Assembly (NCBI RefSeq): GCF_014647375.1
Contig: NZ_BMPB01000002.1
Coordinates: 310,001 to 374,000, forward strand
Source: Parabacteroides faecis
GTDB taxonomy: Bacteria > Bacteroidota > Bacteroidia > Bacteroidales > Tannerellaceae
DNA length: 64,000 bases
Reading direction: 5' to 3'
Positions 27,736 through 35,912 of this stretch are shown one piece after another (within the stretch, counting starts at the first letter, position 1; every line of letters starts with the position of its first letter). Made by a program: the position numbers and the translations under genes. The notes below the pieces were generated by a model. It worked only from the letters and a program-made list of their open reading frames with translations, had not been told where the DNA came from and did no database searches.

Positions 27736-29095
27736 TTTGTCGGTTTTGTTGGCGCTGATTGCAATCACCGTCGGGGCGAAAAATCTTTCGCCTTCCCGTG
27801 TTGCGTTGCAGGATGATACTGTTTTGCCTGATACACTGGCTGTTTCGGATACGGTTGCTTTGCCTTTTGCCTCTTATAAAATGGGGGCGGCTATCGATTC
27901 TGTTCTGTTGTCGGAGGCTGACAGTTGTGTGAGTGACTACGCTCCTTTACATAATTTTTTTGCGGCACTCGATTCTCTGCGTGCAGGGAAAGATACAGTC
28001 GTCACGATTGTTCAGTTAGGCGATTCCCATATTCAGGCAGGTCATTACAGCGGGCGGACCATGCGTCTTTTGCAGCAGCAGTTCGGTAATGCCGGACGTG
28101 GCTGGATCGCTCCGTTCAAGTTAAGCAAGACGAATGAGCCGGATGATTATTTTATCTCCTCTGTTATCCGGGAATGGGTGGCCGGACGTTGTATCCAGCA
28201 TAACAGGAAGTGTCCGATCGGACCGGGAGGAATTGGTATTCAATCCGTATCTCCGTCCATAAATTTGGATATAAGTATGGCGCCCAACAACGGAGCCGGT
28301 TATTCATTCAATCAGGCTGTCATCTATCGTGGTGAAAAGTCCATGCCGATGTTGCCTGCCGGAAAGATGAAGGATTCGATAGAAACGATTTTAAGCCAAA
28401 CGGCTTGTGCTCCGGGTGTGATTACCGATACTTTCCGTATCTCCGGCCTGATCGATACGCTACAGTTACAAAGTACCCGTCGGAAACAAGGGACAGACAA
28501 ACTGTTGCCTGCTTCTTCTTTCAAAAATCTTTATTATGGTTTCAATCTGACTAACGGCCAGCCAGGGATTCTTTATCATTCGGTAGGAGTAAACGGTGCT
28601 ATGTACGTGAATTACACGGATGAAGATTATGTCCGCCAGCTAGCCTTGCTGAATCCGTCGTTGCTGATTATTTCTTTGGGAACGAATGAGACTTTCGGCA
28701 GACGTTTTAACCGGAGTGAGTTTGCCGGACAGATTGAAACTTTTATTTCTTTGGTAAAGAAACAGATGCCGCATACTGCGATCTTGCTTACTACGCCTCC
28801 GGAATGTTATAAACGGGTGTATGTGAATAAGAAACGTACGTATGTACGCAATGAAAATACAGAACGCGCCGCTAAGACTATTGTCGATGTGGCCCGTCGT
28901 GAAGGTGTGGCCTGCTGGGATTTATTTGCTGCAACAGGAGGTAAGAGCTCGAGTGCTAAATGGCATAAAGCCGGATTGATGGGGAGAGACCGCGTTCATT
29001 TTACTAAAGAAGGCTATCAGGAGCAGGGAACTTTATTGTATCGTGCACTGATGCAAACCTATAACCGATATATAGCAGATAACAATGTTCGATAA
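27707..29095 (+). CDS. Second SGNH/GDSL hydrolase-family protein
   Basis: 462 residues with an N-terminal signal or anchor (WLINLSVLLALIAITVGA). The Ser nucleophile is in VQLGDSHIQAGHYSG, block III Asn in ISLGTNETFG, and the Asp-His pair in DRVHFTKEGY. It is similar in design to the upstream SGNH protein, so the two look like diverged duplicates. The start at 27707 overlaps the upstream gene by 29 bp; a second ATG follows directly. It overlaps the MBOAT gene by 11 bp, so all three are translated as a unit. Confidence 0.83.
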   Translation: MMKQTKWLINLSVLLALIAITVGAKNLSPSRVALQDDTVLPDTLAVSDTVALPFASYKMGAAIDSVLLSEADSCVSDYAPLHNFFAALDSLRAGKDTVVTIVQLGDSHIQAGHYSGRTMRLLQQQFGNAGRGWIAPFKLSKTNEPDDYFISSVIREWVAGRCIQHNRKCPIGPGGIGIQSVSPSINLDISMAPNNGAGYSFNQAVIYRGEKSMPMLPAGKMKDSIETILSQTACAPGVITDTFRISGLIDTLQLQSTRRKQGTDKLLPASSFKNLYYGFNLTNGQPGILYHSVGVNGAMYVNYTDEDYVRQLALLNPSLLIISLGTNETFGRRFNRSEFAGQIETFISLVKKQMPHTAILLTTPPECYKRVYVNKKRTYVRNENTERAAKTIVDVARREGVACWDLFAATGGKSSSAKWHKAGLMGRDRVHFTKEGYQEQGTLLYRALMQTYNRYIADNNVR

Positions 29096-30614
29096 TATTG
29101 ATTTGTCCAAACTGGGAGATGTGCTTACCTACCAGCACAATGCACCGATACTTTTTAGTAGCGGACTGTTTTTCTTTCTTTTCATCGGATTCCTGATCAT
29201 ATATATGTCACTCAGGAAGCATTTGCTGGCCCGTATTATATATGTGACACTGTTCTCTCTTTATTTCTATTATAAGAGTAGCGGATTCTGGTTTTTCCTG
29301 TTGTTGTTTACGGCGACTTCCGACTTTTGTATTGCACAGGGAATATATCACACGGCGACCAAATGGAAACGTAAGCTGTTGGTCGTCCTTAGCTTATGTA
29401 TAAATCTGGGATTGCTGGGTTATTTTAAATATTTTAATTTCCTGCTGGAGATCATCGCTTCTGTTACACGGGAGTTTGGTTATCAGTTTGGAAATACCTC
29501 CCTGCAAAGTGTGACTTATCAACCATTGGATATTTTCCTGCCTGTCGGTATTTCATTCTTTACATTCCAGACGATCAGTTATGTGATCGATGTGTACCGG
29601 GGAAAGATTACACCATTGACACGTTGGATCGATTATGTGTTTTATGTATCGTTTTTTCCTCAGCTGGTGGCAGGGCCGATTGTTCGTGCCCGCGATTTTA
29701 TTCCTCAAATTTATAAGAATCCGACTGTTACCCGTTCTGAATTTGGGGAAGGTTTATTTCTGGTTCTGTGTGGTCTGTTTAAGAAAACGGTGATTTCCGA
29801 TTATATCAGTTTGAACTTTGTAGATCGTGTTTTTGATGCGCCGTTACTTTATACCGGGGTGGAAAATCTACTAAGTGTTTACGGGTATGCTTTACAGATT
29901 TATTGTGACTTTTCCGGTTATTCGGATATGGCGATCGGTATCGCTTTATTATTGGGATTCCGTTTCAATATGAACTTCGACTCACCTTATCAATCGGCAA
30001 CTATTACTGAATTCTGGCGTCGGTGGCATATTTCTCTTTCTTCCTGGTTGAAAGATTATTTGTATATTTCGTTGGGAGGGAACCGGAAAGGGAAAATCCG
30101 TACTTATATCAACCTGCTGATCACAATGCTACTAGGTGGCCTATGGCATGGTGCTTCCATGAGTTTTATCATCTGGGGAGCTATACATGGCGTGGCGTTG
30201 GCTATTCATAAGTTTATAATGGGGCGTTTCAGTAGTTTTAAACCGTTGGGATCGGAAATGAAACCCTGGCGCAGGGTGTTGGGGATTTTGATCACATTCC
30301 ATTTGGTATGTTTTGGTTGGATATTTTTCCGTGCCGACTCGCTGCAAACAGTAAAAGAGATGCTTACGCAAATCTGTACAAATTTCCATCCGGAAGTATT
30401 TACACAGTTTGTTACTGGTTATAAAGGCGTTTTTATATTGATGATAATCGGTTATGTATTACATTTTATGCCAAAATCGGCCGAGAATGCTTTGCAGGGT
30501 GTCGTTACCCGTTCTCCGTTATTGGTGCAGGCAGTCATCCTGGCGATTATGGTTTTCGTTGTAGTACAGTTCAAGAGTGCAGGTGTACAACCATTTATCT
30601 ATTTCCAGTTCTGA
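29085..30614 (+). CDS. MBOAT-family O-acyltransferase (AlgI/DltB-like)
   Basis: 509 residues with about 10-12 membrane helices. Family motifs are VGISFFTFQTISYVIDVYRG, FFPQLVAGPIVRARDFIPQ, YCDFSGYSDMAIGIALLLGF, and RRWHISLSSWLKDYLYISLG. The catalytic His is H355 in LGGLWHGASMSF. It moves acyl (usually acetyl) groups across the inner membrane for transfer onto a secreted glycan. The two SGNH proteins encoded upstream are the likely periplasmic transfer partners, as in alginate or cell-wall O-acetylation systems. The glycan target is not shown by the sequence. Confidence 0.92.
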   Translation: MFDNIDLSKLGDVLTYQHNAPILFSSGLFFFLFIGFLIIYMSLRKHLLARIIYVTLFSLYFYYKSSGFWFFLLLFTATSDFCIAQGIYHTATKWKRKLLVVLSLCINLGLLGYFKYFNFLLEIIASVTREFGYQFGNTSLQSVTYQPLDIFLPVGISFFTFQTISYVIDVYRGKITPLTRWIDYVFYVSFFPQLVAGPIVRARDFIPQIYKNPTVTRSEFGEGLFLVLCGLFKKTVISDYISLNFVDRVFDAPLLYTGVENLLSVYGYALQIYCDFSGYSDMAIGIALLLGFRFNMNFDSPYQSATITEFWRRWHISLSSWLKDYLYISLGGNRKGKIRTYINLLITMLLGGLWHGASMSFIIWGAIHGVALAIHKFIMGRFSSFKPLGSEMKPWRRVLGILITFHLVCFGWIFFRADSLQTVKEMLTQICTNFHPEVFTQFVTGYKGVFILMIIGYVLHFMPKSAENALQGVVTRSPLLVQAVILAIMVFVVVQFKSAGVQPFIYFQF

Positions 30615-30638
30615 TGTAAACTAAATATTTCTATAATC

Positions 30639-32252
30639 ATGAAAGCCACCCCGATTCTATATCTACTCCTGACTGTTTTTATCAGCGGAATATCTGGAGT
30701 AAAGGCGCAACAAAACAATTTACCGGAAGAGCAACTTCGCTTACGGCAGGAAGTCAGACCTTATCTGGATAGTCTGATCATTGAGGAACCCAAACCAAAT
30801 GATAAGGATATTTCTCTGTTCCGTCTGGAATCTGTTTTTCCGGTCAATAAACTGACTCGTTTTGGAACGGATAAAGGAAAGCTTACGGCTTTTACACCCG
30901 ATAATCCCAAACTGAAAGGGCTTATAACCGAGCCTATTCCTTTGCTAGGCGGTGCCAGGATCAGTCTGATTTATTCTTTTGCTGATGATTATAAAAATAC
31001 GGTCTCTATCGCCAGGGAGTATCGGTTTGAAAGTGTCCGGAAGACTGGTGAATCGGGAGAAGAAATGGCTTGCCAGTCTCTTTATCTGCATGTATTGAAC
31101 GGTCTGCGTTTCTCCATAATAAAAGTGGGAATGATGGATGTCGTATTGTTGCCTCCGGATAATGACGGGAAGCAGATAAATAATGTACCTAAATTGGGTT
31201 ACCGTTCCATGAGTTTCAGTCGTGCGGATGACGATCAATATATGCTTACTTATTTGTTAAAAACGAATGAAGGTGTCTATAGCCCGATCGACCGTTCCGA
31301 GGGTTCCGACCGCACTTTCCCTGAATATATCGGTGGATCGTCCGCACAATTCTGGTTTATCCGGCAGAACATGGAATATCCGGAAAAAGCCGTCAGGGAA
31401 GAGGTGAGTGGAACTGTCCTTATTGCTTGTACGGTAGAGCCTGACGGTTCAGTTACCGATCCGCATGTTTTTCTTGGTTCGGAGCCGTTGCTGAATGATG
31501 AAGCGATCCGTTTGGTAGGTTTGACAAGCGGAAAATGGATACCGGCTACACGTAACGGAGAGAATATTGCTGATGAAAAAGTTATTCCTGTTACTTTCAA
31601 TCTGAATGACGACGGAATAAAAGTGGTGCAAAATACGAAAAAAAGCAGTAAGAAGCTGCCGCTCAAAACGTACCTGTTCTTTTTAGCTATAATTGTCGTA
31701 CTGATTCTTTATTTGCGGAATAAGTTCCGGAAAAAAGATGCAAAGCCAGATCCGGCTTTACGTCCTAATATATCTGTCAGCAATGATAAAATAGTGATTG
31801 TTGCCGGACTGGAGGAAGCTGATGTGGAACAGCTGTTACGTGTATTTACCGACATATATAATAGCCGTCGATATGATGCGATCATTCGTATCCATCCGAT
31901 GGGGAAACAAGTGTTTGCATTGACTTTCCCGTATGATATCAGCTGGGAGCTTTTTATTGAGTTGATGGATCATCTGGTTTATTTTGATGATAGTGAGCTT
32001 AAAGCGCAGATCAGAGCGTGGCTGACTTTACCGAAAGAATGCGAACCGGTTGCCGGTGAACATGCAATGTTATTCTTTAAAGAAGATGATAATGATTTTG
32101 AACCGATCTATGTCACAACCCAATATAATCGTTATTGGAAAATAGACTATGAAGCAGAAGCCTTGAAAGAGGCAGAAGGCGGTGAGGAATATGTTAAGCC
32201 TCCATTCGCTTACTACGAAATTGTACAAAAGAATTTTATAGAAATTGATTGA
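30639..32252 (+). CDS. TonB C-terminal domain protein with transmembrane and cytoplasmic tail
   Basis: 537 residues. A signal peptide (residues 1-23, ending VKAQQ) leads an unrecognised periplasmic region of about 200 residues. A TonB C-terminal domain spans about residues 225-325: FPEYIGGSSAQFWFIRQNME, then SGTVLIACTVEPDGSVTDP. A membrane helix follows (TYLFFLAIIVVLILYLRNKF, about 343-362), then a basic RKKD stop-transfer and a 170-residue cytoplasmic domain. This order is opposite to TonB, where the membrane anchor is N-terminal. It starts 24 bp after the MBOAT gene and may be in that operon. Energy transduction is unlikely without the usual anchor; function unknown. Confidence 0.8.
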   Translation: MKATPILYLLLTVFISGISGVKAQQNNLPEEQLRLRQEVRPYLDSLIIEEPKPNDKDISLFRLESVFPVNKLTRFGTDKGKLTAFTPDNPKLKGLITEPIPLLGGARISLIYSFADDYKNTVSIAREYRFESVRKTGESGEEMACQSLYLHVLNGLRFSIIKVGMMDVVLLPPDNDGKQINNVPKLGYRSMSFSRADDDQYMLTYLLKTNEGVYSPIDRSEGSDRTFPEYIGGSSAQFWFIRQNMEYPEKAVREEVSGTVLIACTVEPDGSVTDPHVFLGSEPLLNDEAIRLVGLTSGKWIPATRNGENIADEKVIPVTFNLNDDGIKVVQNTKKSSKKLPLKTYLFFLAIIVVLILYLRNKFRKKDAKPDPALRPNISVSNDKIVIVAGLEEADVEQLLRVFTDIYNSRRYDAIIRIHPMGKQVFALTFPYDISWELFIELMDHLVYFDDSELKAQIRAWLTLPKECEPVAGEHAMLFFKEDDNDFEPIYVTTQYNRYWKIDYEAEALKEAEGGEEYVKPPFAYYEIVQKNFIEID

Positions 32253-32256
32253 TATA

Positions 32257-32286
32257 AAAAAGGGACTTACATAAAAGTCCCTTTTT
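32257..32286. terminator. Bidirectional terminator between TonB-domain gene and MscS gene
   Basis: AAAAAGGGACTT (32257-32268) and AAGTCCCTTTTT (32275-32286) form a perfect 12 bp stem with A/T tracts on both sides, between convergent genes. Confidence 0.85.
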
Positions 32287-32294
32287 GTTTATGC

Positions 32295-33566
32295 TTAGTT
32301 AGCAGTTTCAATCCTCAAATGACGCAGATCCGAACCTGACACTTCCTGGAAAACCTGTAAATCGAATTCCGGTAAAACAGCCAGAATATGATCGAATACA
32401 TCAGACTGAATGCCTTCGTAAGGAATCCAGACAGTTGTTGCTGCAAAGAAATATAACTCCATCGGTATTCCCTTTTCTGTCGGTTGCAATTGGCGTACCA
32501 TACACGTCAGATCCTTGTTCACATCAGGGTTGCTTTTCAGATAATTTACCAGATAAGCACGGAAAACACCGAGATTGGTTTGACGGCGCCCGTTCACTTT
32601 GATGGAGCCGTCTATATTATGTTCTTTGTTATATCTTTCCAGTTCTTGTTGCTTAGTATCGATATATTCGGTCAGTAAGGATATTTTACGGAATTTATCA
32701 AGCATTTCCGGTGTACAGAAACGTACGCTGTTCATATCGATATTGATCGAACGTTTGACACGTCGCCCGCCTGATTCCTGCATGCCCCGCCAGTTTTGGA
32801 AAGAGTCGCTGACGAGCGCATAGGGTGGTATCATAGTGATCGTATTATCGAAATTACGTACTTTGATCGAATTCAGCGTTACTTCTATTACGGTTCCGTC
32901 GGCCCCGTATTTAGTCATCGTGATCCAGTCACCCGGACGGAGCATGTCATTGGCAGATAACTGGATACCGGCAACAAAACCAAGTATCGTATCTTTAAAA
33001 ACCAACATCAGGATAGCAGCCGAAGCTCCCAATCCGGCAAATAGTGTAGCTGGTGATTTTCCAATCAGGATACTGATGATAATGATGAACCCGACAAAGA
33101 ACACAAGCACCTGAATGATTTGTACAAACCCTTTCAACGGCTTATTCTTGAAGGCTTCTTTCCGGTTGTATATTTCGAGGAGCAGATTTAATGCCGCATT
33201 GATAAAACGCAATATGACAGCTACGATATAGATACTGCAAATCATTTGAAGGATGCCGAGTAATGTTGGCATTTCAGCCCTTGGAAGTGCCAGCGGGAGC
33301 ATGATATAAACCAGAATGGCCGGAATCAGGTGCATCAGCTTGTTGATGATCTTCCGTTCCACGATCAGATCGTCCCACTGGTTTTTGGTTCTTTTGGCGA
33401 AGCGTTTGAATAATCCCAGAAAAATATACCGGCAGGTATAATCGATACCGACAGTTACTGCTATAACGAGAAGTAATACGATCAGGTTATCCCAGATATT
33501 AGCCGAGTCGCGTACTAAACCCCATTTAATCAAGTAACTGTTAATCCATTGTTGTAATTCACTCAT
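32295..33566 (-). CDS. MscS-family mechanosensitive ion channel (paralogue 1)
   Basis: 423 residues from ATG at 33566 (MSELQQWINSYL). A TAGTTTTG -7-like box at 33603-33610 lies inside the longer frame, which argues against the ATG at 33626. There are about five membrane helices; the pore helix and beta domain read GKSPATLFAGLGASAAILML, then VFKDTILGFVAGIQL and NDMLRPGDWI, the MscS core. It relieves osmotic pressure by opening in the inner membrane. A close paralogue, also on the minus strand, lies at 39753-40922; this copy has a longer beta-domain insert (about residues 310-335). Confidence 0.9.
   Translation of the reverse strand: MSELQQWINSYLIKWGLVRDSANIWDNLIVLLLVIAVTVGIDYTCRYIFLGLFKRFAKRTKNQWDDLIVERKIINKLMHLIPAILVYIMLPLALPRAEMPTLLGILQMICSIYIVAVILRFINAALNLLLEIYNRKEAFKNKPLKGFVQIIQVLVFFVGFIIIISILIGKSPATLFAGLGASAAILMLVFKDTILGFVAGIQLSANDMLRPGDWITMTKYGADGTVIEVTLNSIKVRNFDNTITMIPPYALVSDSFQNWRGMQESGGRRVKRSINIDMNSVRFCTPEMLDKFRKISLLTEYIDTKQQELERYNKEHNIDGSIKVNGRRQTNLGVFRAYLVNYLKSNPDVNKDLTCMVRQLQPTEKGIPMELYFFAATTVWIPYEGIQSDVFDHILAVLPEFDLQVFQEVSGSDLRHLRIETAN
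33001..33026. repeat. 26 bp identical block shared with second MscS gene, copy 1
   Basis: These 26 bases inside the MscS gene are identical to 40363-40388, in the second MscS gene, in the same orientation. They are part of a longer stretch of high similarity and mark the two genes as a duplication. Confidence 0.8.
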
Positions 33567-33647
33567 ACATGTTTCGTTTAGATATTTCCTATAAATACAA
33601 TACAAAACTAATGAATAAAAGTTCAATATGAAAATGGTAATGTTGTT

Positions 33648-34808
33648 TTACTCCCTGTTTTTGCGATAGTTTTGCGGCGACATCCCAATGATGGTGGTGA
33701 ACTGCCTATGAAAATTACTGCGGTCTGAAAAGCCCACCATTTCAGCGATACCCGATACTGATTTATCCGGATAAATCAGAAGAAGCCGACTGGCTTCTTC
33801 TATCCTGAGTCTACTACGCCAGTTGCGGAAATCGCATTTCTCATGCGTATTCAGGTAACGGGAGAAATAACTGCGGTTGGTGCCCAGCTCTTCCGCCACA
33901 TCACTCAGGTTCTTGCCCGTTTCGAGATATTTCTTGTCTTCGATCCATTGTTGAAGCCTTTCTGTAAACTGCTTATTATTGAACGCCGCCACCACATTCG
34001 AAGGATCTTTCTCTGCCGTATCCATAACCACTTCCGGCATGATGCCGATGTCTTCCGTATCACTCATCTCCACCGATAGAGCAGGAGAGGGCAACGCTAT
34101 ACCACGCAGCACATAATGGAAAACCGGCACGTAATTACAGTACTTCACTGCAAAGTAGACATAAAACACCGTATATAAAGGTATAAAGAAATGATAGTAG
34201 AACGAACGCATAAAAGCCCCGACAAGCGCCAGGATACCGATCGTCAGCGCCATGTAGAAACACAGGCTGATCCAGTGGAGCCGTCTGTCCTCGTCTTCGG
34301 CATAGAAGTCTGACAACCGGCGGATACCTTCCCCGTAAATCTGCCGGAATTTACGCACATACCAAACCAACTGCCCCACGTATCCCACCAGACACAGCCG
34401 GAATATCACGGTATGAACCATCTCCCCGAAACCGAACAAACTGATAAGCAATACGGCGGAAACCAACGTTATCACCCCGAAATGCACCCCCAGCAGGCGG
34501 CGGGTAATATAATCGGGACGTATCAGCGCAATCAGTGCAAAGGTGAAAAGAAACGCCTGAAAGCCAGCGATCACCAGCGTAAAGGAACTGACCACCGCCC
34601 CTTCGGACGTCTCGTTCTGAAGGAATATTTCGAGGATGCCCAGCGACGCCAGGCTCAGATAGGCAGCCGCCAGTACACGCCGTGAAAAGCGGTAGACCGT
34701 GAGGTCTTTTTCTCCCGGAACATTCAGCAACAGCTGAAAGCCGTAGGCCATGATTACAACCGACGAGAGAAGCGTTAACAACAAATAATGTGAAATCTGT
34801 AGAGGCAT
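33648..34808 (-). CDS. Membrane-bound AraC-family regulator
   Basis: 386 residues from ATG at 34808 (MPLQISHYLLLTLL). A -7-like TAGTTTTG at 34826-34833 overlaps the longer frame that would begin at 34859. Seven or so hydrophobic segments fill residues 1-250 (LLLTLLSSVVIMAYGFQLLL, LASLGILEIF, FALIALIR and others). A C-terminal AraC domain follows: LSDVAEELGTNRSYFSRYLN and VSGIAEMVGFSDRSNFHRQF with GMSPQNYRK. Such proteins sense a signal in the membrane and bind DNA from there. It is divergent from the HU-like/LRR genes and is their likely regulator by position. Confidence 0.87.
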   Translation of the reverse strand: MPLQISHYLLLTLLSSVVIMAYGFQLLLNVPGEKDLTVYRFSRRVLAAAYLSLASLGILEIFLQNETSEGAVVSSFTLVIAGFQAFLFTFALIALIRPDYITRRLLGVHFGVITLVSAVLLISLFGFGEMVHTVIFRLCLVGYVGQLVWYVRKFRQIYGEGIRRLSDFYAEDEDRRLHWISLCFYMALTIGILALVGAFMRSFYYHFFIPLYTVFYVYFAVKYCNYVPVFHYVLRGIALPSPALSVEMSDTEDIGIMPEVVMDTAEKDPSNVVAAFNNKQFTERLQQWIEDKKYLETGKNLSDVAEELGTNRSYFSRYLNTHEKCDFRNWRSRLRIEEASRLLLIYPDKSVSGIAEMVGFSDRSNFHRQFTTIIGMSPQNYRKNRE

Positions 34809-34997
34809 CTGTTTTATGTTTGCCGCAAAACTAATCAAAACCCATGGCATTCCTATCATTATTGTTGTCTAAACATCAAAATTCATGGTGTTTTACGTTT
34901 TGACAACTTGCCGTCGCGTCCGCTTCCCTATTTTTGATACGGTTATCACCCCAGCATTGAACGGTGGTACGTGAACAACGACAACAAGAACGATCAT

Positions 34998-35747
34998 ATG
35001 ACAAACTTCATTCACTATTGGAAAATGCATTTTCGTCCCACCCCCTTCGGCAAAGAAGGCAAAACGGGTTACATTGCGCAAGTCCTGTCCGGCAAAAACA
35101 CACTGCGCAACGACGACATCGTTCGCGGCATCCTTTCCGACGGATGTGAGATCAAAGCAGAAACCATCAGCGACATTATCGCACGCTACGAACAACGTAT
35201 CCGCCACGAACTGACGCTCGGCAACCGCGTGCTGACCGAAAACTGCCAGTTCACCCCCAGCATACAAGGCCTCTGGGATACGACCACCGAGCCCTTCGAC
35301 CCCCAGACGCACACCTGCTCCGTTGCCCTCCGCCTCACGCCCCTCATGCGCAGAATGCTCCGGCAGATAGGCGTCGAGATCGTCGACAACCGTTACCGGA
35401 CAGACTCCCTCAGCATCACCCGCATCACCGATGCCGCCACCGGACGCACCGACGGCTTCATCACTCGCGGCGACGACGTGGTGTTGGAAGGCGAAAAACT
35501 GAAAGTGACCACCGACGATGCCGACGCAGGCGTTTTCTTCCGCAACACTTCCACGCAGGCCGAATACCGCGTCAGCCGCCGCCTGACCCGCAACATGCCC
35601 TCCGAGGTCGTTGCCCGCGTCCCTGCCGACCTGCCTCCGGGAAGCTACACGGCGATTATCCGCACACGCTACACCGGGTCGGGAGGTGTAACTCTCAACG
35701 AATGCCGCGAGATTTGCAGCCTTGGAAATCTGAGAGCAGAAGAATAG
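34998..35747 (+). CDS. HU-like DNA-binding domain protein (first copy)
   Basis: 249 residues from ATG at 34998 (MTNFIHYWKMHFRP); a GTG nine codons upstream is possible. The first 120 residues form an HU/IHF-like domain (NTLRNDDIVRGILSDGCEIK and NRVLTENCQFTPSIQGLW) of the Bacteroidales kind. Residues about 165-245 form a beta-rich Ig-like domain (DUF4469-like: EGEKLKVTTDDADAGVFF, SEVVARVPADLPPGSYTAII). Unlike classical HU it has this second domain. Its paralogue lies at 38902-39672, on the other side of a large surface protein. GC-rich codons stand out from the flanking genes. Confidence 0.82.
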   Translation: MTNFIHYWKMHFRPTPFGKEGKTGYIAQVLSGKNTLRNDDIVRGILSDGCEIKAETISDIIARYEQRIRHELTLGNRVLTENCQFTPSIQGLWDTTTEPFDPQTHTCSVALRLTPLMRRMLRQIGVEIVDNRYRTDSLSITRITDAATGRTDGFITRGDDVVLEGEKLKVTTDDADAGVFFRNTSTQAEYRVSRRLTRNMPSEVVARVPADLPPGSYTAIIRTRYTGSGGVTLNECREICSLGNLRAEE

Positions 35748-35752
35748 CAACA

Positions 35753-35839
35753 TTGCATCACCCGTTGCGATACCCTCGCATCAGTTGATGCAAAGACGTC
35801 GCAACAACTGATGCAGATATCTCGCAGCAGCTGATGCAA
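35753..35839. repeat. 87 bp imperfect palindrome built of 23 bp units
   Basis: Three 23 bp units start at 35776, 35799 and 35822, each of the pattern TCGCAnCAryTGATGCA plus a variable 6 bp spacer. The spacers at the first two unit boundaries hold small palindromes (GACGTC, GATATC). The whole block is palindromic about 35796. Outer arms 35753-35770 and 35822-35839 match at 15 of 18 positions. It starts 6 bp after the HU-like stop codon and ends 74 bp before the LRR gene. Confidence 0.8.
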
Positions 35840-35912
35840 TACTTATAAAGAACATGAATCAAGAATAATAACAACCATATATAAAAGAATAATAACTAAC
35901 ATTTTAAAGCGT

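Noticed and set aside
34893-35753. Long open frame on the minus strand opposite the first HU-like gene
   Set aside because: High GC content keeps the opposite strand open. The protein is low in complexity with no family features, while the plus strand gives a recognised HU-like protein.
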